A DNA stretch of 64,000 nt. Source: Pseudomonas chlororaphis (lineage in GTDB: Bacteria; Pseudomonadota; Gammaproteobacteria; Pseudomonadales; Pseudomonadaceae). This document shows positions 8,817-17,201 of the stretch, in pieces. The DNA lies in assembly GCA_001023535.1 (NCBI GenBank), contig CP011020.1, positions 5,528,509 through 5,592,508 of the forward strand, read 5' to 3'. The position numbers and the translations under genes were made by a program. Within the stretch, counting starts at the first letter, position 1, and every line of letters begins with the position of its first letter. Below the pieces are notes generated by a model that was given only the letters and a program-made list of their open reading frames with translations, did no database searches and was not told the DNA's origin.

Positions 8817-9803
8817 TCACGACTTATCGATAACCAAGTCTCCTTTATTCATGTACTGAGTCTGAAAAGGGGTATTACCATATTTGTCCTTATAGTACCT
8901 AGCAAACAAATCAAGATCAGAAAAGCCCCACCGAAGCCCTATCTGCTGCCATCCCGTACGCTCGTCCTCGCTGATAAGATCGTTGTGAGCGCAAGCTAGG
9001 CGTAGGTCCCTGAGATAGTGCATTGGCGAAACATTCTTATGCAATCTGAAACCTAGCTGCAAGTTCCTCACGCTCGTATGCGCATAGGTAGCAACATCAC
9101 TAATCAAGATATCTTCGCACGCATGAGCGTGCATATATTCAATCGCCCTACCGATATGCCTAGGTATAAGTGGCTCAGATTTTCTCGTCCTATTTTCGTG
9201 GTAATTATTAGGAATCAGCTCTAACAATGTAGAGACGAGCGCTTGCTTTAGATAGCTCATAGCTAAAGGCGATCGTTGAGCCTGACGTAAGTCCATTCCA
9301 TTCTTTATACACGATAAAAGGGAGTTGATCATTGACCAAATTTTTTTATCGTTTTGCAGCAGAGACTGAAACTCTAACCGATCATTACGTTGTATGCCTC
9401 GTGAAGATCGCAGTTCACGATCGAAGACTTTAGCATCAATCATTATTGTATCGGTAGACGTACCCCGTGCGAACTGACCCTGCACAAGCATCGAACTGTC
9501 TACAACGCACAACTGCTGAGAAGATTTAATAACACCGTGCTTGTTCATCTCCCAAGTCGATTCACCTCTGTGCGTATAACAAACAAAATATACGTCTGTG
9601 TTATTTTGCTTTTCAAATCCCCAGCCGGAAGCGCTGGCGGTGGAGCATATGAAACATTCGCCAAGACTGTAAGTTATTTTCTTATAGTCCAATGCTCCAC
9701 CACCCAAAAACCTAAGCGCGGGTGAAAGCCCACAGTTATTATAATAATGCCAAAGCGAGCTCTCGTCCTTAAGATGCACTTTCGAAATGGATAAATCATT
9801 CAT
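8817..9803 (-). CDS. AraC-family transcriptional regulator (XylS/FeaR-like architecture)
   Basis: A 328-residue activator. The N-terminal ~190 residues form a cupin-like ligand domain (AraC_binding_2 type). The C-terminal ~100 residues hold two helix-turn-helix units: IGRAIEYMHAHACEDILISD opens the first, and GWQQIGLRWGFSDLDLFARY is the second recognition region, ending with the usual FGxTP-like KYGNTPFQ. The ATG at 9803 has AGGTG at the right distance, while the longer frame up to 9962 lacks a site, so I use the shorter start. The gene is AT-rich like the two unknown genes downstream. The effector is unknown. The roughly 330 bp between its start and the next gene hold only promoter sequence as far as I can see. 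Confidence 0.85.
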   Translation of the reverse strand: MNDLSISKVHLKDESSLWHYYNNCGLSPALRFLGGGALDYKKITYSLGECFICSTASASGWGFEKQNNTDVYFVCYTHRGESTWEMNKHGVIKSSQQLCVVDSSMLVQGQFARGTSTDTIMIDAKVFDRELRSSRGIQRNDRLEFQSLLQNDKKIWSMINSLLSCIKNGMDLRQAQRSPLAMSYLKQALVSTLLELIPNNYHENRTRKSEPLIPRHIGRAIEYMHAHACEDILISDVATYAHTSVRNLQLGFRLHKNVSPMHYLRDLRLACAHNDLISEDERTGWQQIGLRWGFSDLDLFARYYKDKYGNTPFQTQYMNKGDLVIDKS

Positions 9804-10131
9804 TATGGCACCTGATATTAAGCCAGCAGTATCACCTGCGCGGTTAAAATTCGTATTAGTCACCGTCCCTCTCCGAGAGTTTACTTTCAGCCATTCCAAT
9901 GGTCTGTACAATTTTGCGCCATGCGAACAGCCGGCGAAGTTAGTATCTATTGAAACAAACAAGCACGGCGCATTGGTCTAACAGCCTGAAGCGAATACAA
10001 CCTCTTCGATGATATAAGTCAGGTTCACACCGTTATCATTCAAATATCGAATGCGTTCGCTGCAAAGGCATGCTTTCCCCTGCAGATTTCTCACCGATGA
10101 TGCGGGTTGCCGGTATTATCGGCGACTGACT

Positions 10132-11205
10132 TCATTGACCGTTTTTAACTCGACTCCAGATACGCGTGCGCAACCGGTCAGCCTCCAGCGGCATCGCTTC
10201 AAGCACGAAGAGCTTTTTCATAACGCTTTCAGGCGGATAAACCATCGGGTCGTTGAAGACAGCACTGTCGACTATGTCGTTAGCAGCTACGTTGCCATTG
10301 GCATAGTGCACGTGGTTACTAATGTCGGCTATGACGTTGGGCTCTAATAGGTAATTCAAAAACGCGTAACCGGCCGTTTCATTTGGAGCATCGGCAGGCA
10401 TCGCGACCATGTCGAACCACATAGGTGAGCCTTCCTTGGGGATGGCGTAAGCAATCTGCTGGCCGTTCCCGGCCTCATTAGCCCGCGCTGCGGCCTGCAT
10501 CACATCGCCGGAAAAGCCCACCACCAGACACACGTCACCCGTTGCAAGGTCGCTGGTGTACTTGGAGTTGTGGAAGTAGCTTACATAGGGGCGCACCTTG
10601 AGTAGCAGCTCCTGTGCCTTCTTGTAGTCGGCCTTGACATTGCTGTGATGCGGCAAACCAAGGTAGTTCAAGGCGATGGGAAGGATCTCGGGACCATTGT
10701 CGAGCATCGCCACGCCGCACTGGGCGAGTTTCTTCATGTTTTCCGGCTTGAACACGATGTCCCACGAGTCTATCGGTACATCACCCAGGACCGCTTTGAC
10801 CTTGGCCACGTTGTAGCCGATGCCGGTGCTGCCCCACAGGTAGGGAAAACCGTAGCGGTTACCGGGGTCATTGGCCTCCAGAACCTTCATCAGCGTCGGG
10901 TTGAGGTTGTGCCAGTTCGGGAGTTTGCTGCGGTCCAACGGTTTGAGTGCGCCGGCCGTGATCTGCCGGGCCATGAAGTGGTTGGATGGAAACACCACGT
11001 CATACCCTGAATGGCCGGCCATCAGTTTGACGTCGAGCACCTCGTTGCTGTCGTACAGGTCATATTGAGTCGGGTGCCCGGTCTGGGCGGTAAAGTTTTG
11101 CAGGGTATCTGGAGCGATGTAGCTGCTCCAGTTGTAGATCCTGACGGTGTCTGCTGCCTGAGCGGTAGACGCGATCAACAGTAACGGAAAGATCGACTTC
11201 AACAT
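10132..11205 (-). CDS. Periplasmic spermidine/putrescine-binding protein (PotF/SpuD family)
   Basis: A 357-residue exported protein with a cleavable signal peptide (MLKSIFPLLLIASTAQA). The mature chain starts DTVRIYNWSSYIAPDT, the family signature. Further family features are YDLYDSNEVLDVKLMAG, YDVVFPSNHF, PYLWGSTGIGYN and GDVCLVVGFSGDV, which together form the polyamine pocket of Asp, Trp and Tyr. It would deliver a polyamine or related amine to an ABC importer, but no permease or ATPase gene is nearby. The ATG at 11205 has GAGG six bases before it. It is the last gene of a run with a cupin and an amine oxidase, which fits amine uptake linked to oxidation. Confidence 0.88.
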   Translation of the reverse strand: MLKSIFPLLLIASTAQAADTVRIYNWSSYIAPDTLQNFTAQTGHPTQYDLYDSNEVLDVKLMAGHSGYDVVFPSNHFMARQITAGALKPLDRSKLPNWHNLNPTLMKVLEANDPGNRYGFPYLWGSTGIGYNVAKVKAVLGDVPIDSWDIVFKPENMKKLAQCGVAMLDNGPEILPIALNYLGLPHHSNVKADYKKAQELLLKVRPYVSYFHNSKYTSDLATGDVCLVVGFSGDVMQAAARANEAGNGQQIAYAIPKEGSPMWFDMVAMPADAPNETAGYAFLNYLLEPNVIADISNHVHYANGNVAANDIVDSAVFNDPMVYPPESVMKKLFVLEAMPLEADRLRTRIWSRVKNGQ

Positions 11206-11249
11206 GCGAGACCTCAACCTTTGTTCTAGGCGTTATGGATGAAGGCAGT

Positions 11250-11591
11250 TCAGAAAATCAGTACGTAGCTCTTGCGAACGGTTTCTTGTACATCCCAGAT
11301 TCCCGTCGTGTTCGCAGGGAACATCAACGCGTCGCCGGCCTGGATATGAAGGGTCTCGCCACCGTCCGGGGTAAAGGTGCAACGCCCCTGAATGAAGTGG
11401 CAGAACTCCTGTTGCACGATCTGGCGCCGCCAGCGGCCGGGGGTGCATTCCCACACGCCGGCCTCAACGCCGTCGTCGCGTTCGACGCATGCCGTGGCAA
11501 CCTGTGAAAGCGGCTCGCCCAGCGGTACACCAACAGCGCCAGGCTCACCGAGAGGCAAACGGGCGGTGTCGCGAAAATGATCGATCTTCAT
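11250..11591 (-). CDS. Small cupin-domain protein (DUF861/EutQ-like)
   Basis: A 113-residue single-domain cupin: WECTPGRWRRQIVQQEFCHF and GRCTFTPDGGETLHIQAGDA give the two cupin motifs, followed by FPANTTGIWDV. The first motif has few metal-binding His, as in the DUF861 group that often sits next to amine or amino-acid oxidases. It probably binds or senses a small metabolite; its reaction is unknown. Its ATG overlaps the stop of the oxidase (ATGA), so the two are translationally coupled. Confidence 0.8.
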   Translation of the reverse strand: MKIDHFRDTARLPLGEPGAVGVPLGEPLSQVATACVERDDGVEAGVWECTPGRWRRQIVQQEFCHFIQGRCTFTPDGGETLHIQAGDALMFPANTTGIWDVQETVRKSYVLIF

Positions 11592-13012
11592 GCAAACGGC
11601 TCCTTGGACTTCATCAGACGTTCCATGCAACCGGCCAAGCCTTCAGCCATCCGGCGACGCCAGCGTGGCGCATGGAGGTTGGCCAATACCTGATCCTCGT
11701 GAACGAAGCTCTGGATAATGGCGTTGTAACCCAGCCAACGCAGAGGCTCGGGCTCCCATCGTGGCAACGAGTCCAGGGGACGATCACCCAACACCCAGGG
11801 TTGGCGAGTCAGTTCGTTGTCTTGGCCCAGAATCAACGCCGCCACGGTTCGGCCGCCCAGGTTGCTGGCGCCTACCCCTTCGCCTCCGTAGCCACCCGCC
11901 AGTGCGATCCGCTGGCGACGGTCGGCGAGCATGTGCGGGTGAAAGGACCGGGCGACCCCCAGATTTCCGCCCCAGGCATGGGTCAGGCGCACATTGCGCA
12001 GGATCGGAAAGAGTTCACTAAACAGGTGTTGCCGCAATGCTCGTTCGGCCTGAGTGAGGTTGAAGTCACTGCGCAGGCGACCGCCAAAGCGATAGCCACC
12101 GCGGGCGCCAAACACCAGGCGATCATCTCGGCTGCGCTGACCGTAGGTGACTTGGCGGCTGTTTTCGCTGAACGCCTGGCCACGGGTCAGGCCGATTTCG
12201 GCCCACACATCGGCCGGGAGTGGCTCAGTCGCGACGATCAGGCTTTGCGCGGCCAGTTGATGTTTGTTCAACGGGGGCAGGGTGCTGGCATAACCTTCGA
12301 CCGCCGGCACCACCCAATCGGCGCTTACCCGACCGTGCTCGGTTCGAACCTGGCCTGGCTTCCAGTCGAGCACCGCGCTTTGCTCGAAAATGCGTACACC
12401 CATCCGTTCGACGGCGTCGGCCAGCCCCCGCACCAACCGTGCCGGCTGGATGGTCGCGCAGTGAGGTGAATACAGGGCGCCGCACGCCTGGGCCACATTG
12501 AGTTGTTCACGCATGGCCTGAGGACTCAACCAGCGGTAGTCGTCTTCACCCAGGCCTTGCGCACGGGCGACGTCGAGTTGTTCGCGCAGGCGCCGTTCTT
12601 GCTCGGGATAACGCGCCGCACAGTACAGCACGCCGCCTTTGCGCAGTTCGCAATCAATGCCTTCGAGGTGGCACACCCGCGCTACCTCGTCGGGGATTCC
12701 ACGCAGCAGTCGGTAGCCCGCGTGGCGTTGCGCGGCAGGTAATGGCCCCAGGAGCCGGTCTTCGCCCAGCAGGTTGCCCATCAACCAGCCGCCATTGCGA
12801 CCGGAGGCGCCGTAGCCGGCAATCTGTGCTTCAACGATGACGATGTTCAGGTGCGGTGCTTGCTGTTTTAGGTAATAGGCCGTCCAGAGGCCGCTGTAAC
12901 CGGCGCCGATAATCACAACGTCTGCTTGCAGATCCTGATACAACGCCGGGCGCGGCGTCAGCGCCTCGCCGAGTTCCTCCATCCACAAACTCACACCACC
13001 CCAGCCAGACAT
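11588..13012 (-). CDS. FAD-dependent amine oxidase, PuuB-like (DAO family)
   Basis: A 474-residue flavoprotein of the D-amino-acid-oxidase superfamily. The Rossmann FAD motif is near residue 32 (DVVIIGAGYSGLWTAYYL), then comes the GASGRNGGW flavin-contact segment typical of gamma-glutamylputrescine oxidases, and a second FAD segment near the C-terminus (ALAGGYGGEGVGASNLGG). Family members oxidise gamma-glutamyl-putrescine or other amines to aldehydes with release of ammonia and H2O2. The partner PotF-type binding protein and cupin support a polyamine or amine substrate. GGAG lies seven bases before the ATG at 13012; the ATG at 13018 is too close. No gamma-glutamylputrescine synthetase is present here. 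Confidence 0.85.
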   Translation of the reverse strand: MSGWGGVSLWMEELGEALTPRPALYQDLQADVVIIGAGYSGLWTAYYLKQQAPHLNIVIVEAQIAGYGASGRNGGWLMGNLLGEDRLLGPLPAAQRHAGYRLLRGIPDEVARVCHLEGIDCELRKGGVLYCAARYPEQERRLREQLDVARAQGLGEDDYRWLSPQAMREQLNVAQACGALYSPHCATIQPARLVRGLADAVERMGVRIFEQSAVLDWKPGQVRTEHGRVSADWVVPAVEGYASTLPPLNKHQLAAQSLIVATEPLPADVWAEIGLTRGQAFSENSRQVTYGQRSRDDRLVFGARGGYRFGGRLRSDFNLTQAERALRQHLFSELFPILRNVRLTHAWGGNLGVARSFHPHMLADRRQRIALAGGYGGEGVGASNLGGRTVAALILGQDNELTRQPWVLGDRPLDSLPRWEPEPLRWLGYNAIIQSFVHEDQVLANLHAPRWRRRMAEGLAGCMERLMKSKEPFA

Positions 13013-13070
13013 CCCCATGCTCCATCGGTTGTTTGTCGACAGAGATTAATGCGCTGCGACAGGGGCTGTG

Positions 13071-13871
13071 TTATCTGCGGGCACGCACGCAATTGGCTTT
13101 CAACCACGCCTTGGGCGTGCAGCCGGTATGACTTCGGAAGGCCTTGTAGAACGCCGAGGTGGAGTTGAATCCGGCACTCACCGCAAGGGCCTCGATGGGC
13201 GCGTTTTCACCGTGATTGACGAGGCGCTCAAGCAGGTAGGCCAGCCGTGCTTGGGTCACGTAGCGATAGAAACTTTGTCCCAGCACTTGGTTCAGCAGGT
13301 AAGACAGCTGATTACGGCTGTACCCGGTAGCGCTGGCAATCCGTGCAAGATCCAGATCCGGGTCGAGGAAGGGCTGCTGGCGGGTAAAGTAATCGGCCAA
13401 GTCTCGCGCCATGAACGTCAGCTGGCGCGCCGAGAGACCCAGTTTACTGATGGCGGGGGCGTGGCGCCCAGTCTGGGGCTCGCTGTCGCGCACCAGCGAG
13501 GCATATTCGTTTATACGGAGGATCAGGCCATCACATACCGTGATGGCTTCACTGGTGCGAAAAACCACCCGCTCGCCACTGCCTTTCAGAGCCGTCTGGT
13601 ACTGGATGAATGCGGTACAGCCATCTGCACGGATGCGGTCGTTGTGTTCAAGATACTCATCGGGATGACGCGGCAACGTGCTGGTGATGTAAGCGCGCAA
13701 CTCGGTCAGACCCATGCTGCGGTTCTGGAAAAAATCGTTGTACTGCACTTGCGGGTGATAAATCGCGAGAATCGCCTCCAAGTCGCGGCGTTTCCACGCC
13801 ATGTGGTAACGCAGCACCACTTCGAGGGTCAGCGCTGTCTGTTCGGCGGTATCTGGCGGAATGAGGAGCAT
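13071..13871 (-). CDS. AraC-family regulator with N-terminal SnoaL/NTF2-like domain
   Basis: A 266-residue regulator. Residues 15-125 form an NTF2/SnoaL-like fold (RYHMAWKRRDLEAILAIYHP, VQYNDFFQNRSM), an uncommon sensor domain for this family. The C-terminal ~100 residues are the AraC DNA-binding domain (LDLARIASATGYSRNQLSY; ending AFRSHTGCTPKAWLK). It stands just upstream of the oxidase, cupin and binding-protein genes and is read in the same direction, 58 bp from the oxidase, so it most likely controls that module and possibly itself. The ATG at 13871 is chosen because the fold begins there; the frame upstream shows no conserved sequence. Confidence 0.82.
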   Translation of the reverse strand: MLLIPPDTAEQTALTLEVVLRYHMAWKRRDLEAILAIYHPQVQYNDFFQNRSMGLTELRAYITSTLPRHPDEYLEHNDRIRADGCTAFIQYQTALKGSGERVVFRTSEAITVCDGLILRINEYASLVRDSEPQTGRHAPAISKLGLSARQLTFMARDLADYFTRQQPFLDPDLDLARIASATGYSRNQLSYLLNQVLGQSFYRYVTQARLAYLLERLVNHGENAPIEALAVSAGFNSTSAFYKAFRSHTGCTPKAWLKANCVRARR

Positions 13872-13946
13872 GGTCTGACGGGCCTGATGACTGGACCGCA
13901 CCAGTCTAGTGCTTGAACGGCTGAGTGAACAAATACAGGCAGGCCC

Positions 13947-15260
13947 GAGACTGTCAGATTTTTTGTGTGCGGGCCGGTAACGGCCTGCCGTTAGGCAGGC
14001 TGTGCTTTTACCGGGTCGGCCTGATAAATCGATCTCCGTACAGAATCGCAAATTGATTCATCGCACTCTTCCAGTTATGGGCTGCAGAGCCCCAGTTTGC
14101 AGTGATATTGCACAGCCCGAGCCAGATCAGTTTGGTTGCCGCATCGCCGGTCGGGAAGTGGCCGCGAGTCTTGATGAATTTTCGTAGCTGAGCATTGATG
14201 CTCTCGATAGCGTTGGTTGTGCAGACCACTTTTCGGATCGCTGGCGGGAAAAACGAAAAATGGAATCACTCGATCCCAGGCACGCCGCCAAGCCGCCACT
14301 ACCGTCGGATATTGCTTGCCCCAGGCCCGGTTTCGAACGCATCCAGCGCTTGCTCAGCCGCTTCGGCGGTGACTGCTTGGTAGATCGGTTTAAGCGCCTT
14401 GGCCAGCCCAGGGCGCTTATCCCAAGCTGCGTACTCGAGGCTGTTGCGGATCAGGTGAACGATGCAAGTTTGCAGTGTTGTGGCTGGAAAGACCGCGCCA
14501 AGGGCTTCTGGCATGCCTTTAAGGCCATCTGTCACGGCAATCAGTACATCTTCAACACCGCGAGTTTTGAGGTCGTTGAAACCTTCATTCAGAACTTCGC
14601 GCCCTCGGTATTTTCGATCCATATGCCAAGAATCGCGCGCGTTCTGTCAGGCAAAACACCCAGCGCCAGATAAATCGCCTTGTTACGGACAAGGCCTTCT
14701 TCGCGATTTTGACCCGCAGCGCATCAAAAAAATGACCGGATACATGGGCTCAAGCGGTCGCTGTTGCCACGCACCAATTTCTTCCATGGCCTCGTCAGGG
14801 ACCGAGCTGATGAAATCATGCGAAACCTCTGTGCCGTATTGCTCAGAGGGAAAAGCACGGATCTCACGCACCGTCATGCCTCGGGCATACATGGCGATGA
14901 TCTTGTCATCGAGAAACTGCCATCCCGGTCGCGGGGAATATCCAGCCGCAGCGGGCCATCGCCGGTCAGTACGGTTCTTCCACTCTTGCCATCGCGCTGA
15001 TTGGTCTCATCCTCTGGGCGCTGCGCGCCCGGAGGATAGCCCAAGTGATGGCCGAGTTTGGCGTTCAAGGCCCGTTCAATCAAGGCTTTCTTGAATACCG
15101 CTGAGGCGTCCTCGATAGCTTCCGCTGTCATCAACCCCTGGCCGAACTGCTCAAGCAGCTCTTTGGGATTTTGGGCAGGTCACGCAGGGGTTTCTTCTTG
15201 GTTGGCATACATGCACCTCTTACCCATGTTATGCCCGAACACAAAATTTCTGACACCCCC
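13947..15260 (-). mobile_element. IS256-family insertion sequence, inactive, with intact 8-bp target duplication
   Basis: The element is about 1314 bp. Terminal inverted repeats sit at both ends: 13952-13974 and the complement of 15233-15255 agree at 20 of 23 positions, starting TGTCAGA. Directly outside the ends the 8-bp sequence GCAGGCCC occurs at 13939-13946 and again at 15261-15268, the duplication expected from this family. Its single transposase gene is broken in several places, so it cannot move by itself. It landed between an AraC gene and a DMT exporter gene without interrupting either. Confidence 0.85.
14008..15208 (-). pseudogene. IS256-family (Mutator-type) transposase, multiply disrupted
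   Basis: Translated pieces in different frames line up in the order of an IS256-type transposase. They are MPTKKKPLRDLPKIPK, then AEAIEDASAVFKKALIERAL, then MYARGMTVREIRAF, then VLIAVTDGLKGMPEAL (around the catalytic Asp), then CIVHLIRNSL, and finally VCTTNAIESINAQLRK near the end. The breaks are: a one-base deletion after IPK (about 15165); an in-frame loss of roughly 15 codons after RDGSF (about 14920); a frame change after PVIF (about 14720); and another after FETGP (about 14330). No functional enzyme can be made. Confidence 0.85.
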
Positions 15261-15297
15261 GCAGGCCCAGGCGTACCTGATTGAGCGAGCTGAGCCT

Positions 15298-16191
15298 CTA
15301 GCTGCCTGTAGCGCTGCCATATTTGCCGCCCAGCACCAACGCAACACCACCCAGCACAGCGACGGATGCCAACACCATCCTTACGCTCAGGCTTTCCCCC
15401 AGAAAAACGATACCAGCCAGCGAAGCCAGGATGGGTACGCTCAACTGCCATGTCGCTGCCTGAAACGAGGCAAGATGACGTACCGCGACGTACCAGGCCG
15501 CGTAACCGACGCCTGACGCCAGCGCTCCGGAAAGAACGGCATAAAGTATCCCCAGCGGATCCCAACGCAGCCCTAACAGAAACGGTAAGCTTGCAATCAG
15601 GACCAGTGGAATGGAGCGGATAAAATTGCCGGCAGTGGTCGCAAGAGGATCGGCGACACCCTTGCCGAGTAGTGAATAAACTCCCCAGGCCAGCCCCGAT
15701 AGCAACATCGTGAGCGCACTCAGGGGATCGGGTGCTGCCGCGCCTGGAAGCAGCAGACTGACAAGGCCAATGAGCGCCAACACAAACCCAACGATCGCCA
15801 GCCCGTGCATCCGCTCGCCTTTGAACAAGCCGTACAGAACCATGCTCAGTTGAACCGCGCCAAACAACAGCAACGCCCCCGTCCCGGTCTCCAAATGATG
15901 GTATGCGAAAGAAAAAGCGAAGACGTAGATGAACAAGGCTGTGGCGCCTTTCCAACTGCCCTTGATGGAAGTCGTGGATCGCCTGACGACGCACATCAGC
16001 CATAGCACCAAGGCCCCGCTAACCAGCCGGACAACGCTGAAACTCGCAGCATCGACGTCGGTGTGCTTTAGCGCCAGGCGGCACAGCAGTGAGTTCGCGG
16101 CAAAGGCAATCATGGCGAAACAGATCATCACAATCAGCCTTGCCGAGGCTGATGGATTGGACGTTCGGGTGAAGTGTCTGCTCGTTGTCAT
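15298..16191 (-). CDS. DMT/EamA-family transporter
   Basis: A 297-residue integral membrane protein with about ten hydrophobic helices in two EamA repeats (residues ~20-150 and ~155-290). The second repeat ends in the usual QLSVPILASLAGIVFLGES signature. Family members export amino acids, amines or drugs, or import metabolites; the substrate is not visible. It is divergent from the TetR gene at 16401, and an ACCGATCGGT palindrome lies in between, so that TetR protein probably represses it. Confidence 0.85.
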   Translation of the reverse strand: MTTSRHFTRTSNPSASARLIVMICFAMIAFAANSLLCRLALKHTDVDAASFSVVRLVSGALVLWLMCVVRRSTTSIKGSWKGATALFIYVFAFSFAYHHLETGTGALLLFGAVQLSMVLYGLFKGERMHGLAIVGFVLALIGLVSLLLPGAAAPDPLSALTMLLSGLAWGVYSLLGKGVADPLATTAGNFIRSIPLVLIASLPFLLGLRWDPLGILYAVLSGALASGVGYAAWYVAVRHLASFQAATWQLSVPILASLAGIVFLGESLSVRMVLASVAVLGGVALVLGGKYGSATGS

Positions 16192-16284
16192 GGTCGGTCC
16201 GAATGCCTTGGTAGGCTCCTAGAACTTTCGACGCCACCGCGCCCGTTGGAAACGTTCGACTATAGCGAGCTTATAAAGGCGCCT

Positions 16285-16298
16285 GTACCGATCGGTCA
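16285..16298. promoter_or_regulatory. Palindromic TetR-type operator between the DMT exporter and tetR genes
   Basis: The 10-bp perfect palindrome ACCGATCGGT (16287-16296) sits midway between two divergent genes, 95 bp before the exporter start and 105 bp before the regulator start. The same core recurs at 17143-17152 before the molybdoenzyme gene. Assignment to the TetR protein encoded at 16401 is inference from position. Confidence 0.6.
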
Positions 16299-16400
16299 AT
16301 ACAATTTTTTTCCTACGACCATGGGATGAGCGTCTCTCGCATGTATCCTTCAGTGCGAGCCCATGGGTATGATTGACCCTCAACCGGTTGGAATTGACTC

Positions 16401-17018
16401 ATGGGAAAAAAGAACGCCGTCGTCGCTGCCGAACCTGCTGAAACAAGCACCAAGGAACGGATCCTGAAAATCGCTGCACAGTTATTTTCAACGCGCGGGT
16501 TTCACGCGACCGGCATGGCTGAGTTGGAAAAAGCCACTGGCCTGGCTCGAGGCGCACTGTATTACCACATCGGCAGCAAGGAAGAATTGCTGTTCGAAAT
16601 CACCAGCCGGTACCTGCGAGTGCTCATCGCAGAAGGCACGCCTCTGTGCGAGAGCGATTTGACTGCGGAAGATAAATTTCGCCATCTCTCGGCCATCGTG
16701 ATGCGCACGATTGTCTCCCACCTGGCCGAAATGACGGTGTGTTTTCGCGAAGTGTATTCGGTCATTGGCGAGCGCCAGACCGAGTTGCTCGACCTGCACC
16801 GGCAATATGAAAAACTCTGGTCGCAGATCCTCAAGGCTGGCGTGAGCGAGGGGACCTTTCGCACATCCGACTCGTTGGCCGTGAAGGCTATCCTTGGTAT
16901 TCATCACTACAGCTACTTGTGGATCAAGCCTGGAGGCCCTCGCTCCCCGGAATCCATCGCGACGTTTTTCTGTGACACCCTCCTGCCCGGACTGAAGGTT
17001 GAGCCGCGCCCCGCTTGA
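16401..17018 (+). CDS. TetR-family repressor (likely controls exporter and SoxC-like operon)
   Basis: A 205-residue regulator. The helix-turn-helix spans about residues 20-65 (ERILKIAAQLFSTRGFHATG, then LARGALYYHIGSKEELL). It is followed by an all-helical effector domain with the TetR_C feature FREVYSVIGERQTELLDLHR. It binds DNA as a dimer. ACCGATCGGT palindromes lie upstream of it and upstream of the following operon, so it probably represses both and is released by an unknown ligand. Confidence 0.88.
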   Translation: MGKKNAVVAAEPAETSTKERILKIAAQLFSTRGFHATGMAELEKATGLARGALYYHIGSKEELLFEITSRYLRVLIAEGTPLCESDLTAEDKFRHLSAIVMRTIVSHLAEMTVCFREVYSVIGERQTELLDLHRQYEKLWSQILKAGVSEGTFRTSDSLAVKAILGIHHYSYLWIKPGGPRSPESIATFFCDTLLPGLKVEPRPA

Positions 17019-17141
17019 CTGTCATCAACGGCGCTTCAGATGCGCCGCCTCCCTGGACCTCCTCCGCTTTTACGTTCCCTCGCCATGGTTGCCCTTGCGA
17101 CTGGACCAGGCGTACTTTTCGTCCTACGCTGACCATAGACC

Positions 17142-17153
17142 GACCGATCGGTC
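17142..17153. promoter_or_regulatory. Palindromic TetR-type operator before the SoxC-like gene
   Basis: GACCGATCGGTC is a perfect 12-bp palindrome 49 bp before the start of the molybdoenzyme gene. With an extra GACC copy on its left it forms AGACCGACCGATCGGTCT. It shares the 10-bp core with the site at 16287. Confidence 0.6.
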
Positions 17154-17201
17154 TGTAGATGTACTGTTGCGTCGTTCCGACAAAAACAAGAGGGAAAAAC
17201 A

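Noticed and set aside
11489..12469. Plus-strand frame of 326 codons opposite the FAD oxidase gene
   Set aside because: The opposite strand carries the FAD motifs and the coupled cupin gene; this frame shows only low-complexity composition.
13068..13916. Plus-strand frame of 282 codons opposite the AraC regulator
   Set aside because: The AraC domain on the minus strand is convincing; the plus frame has no conserved features.
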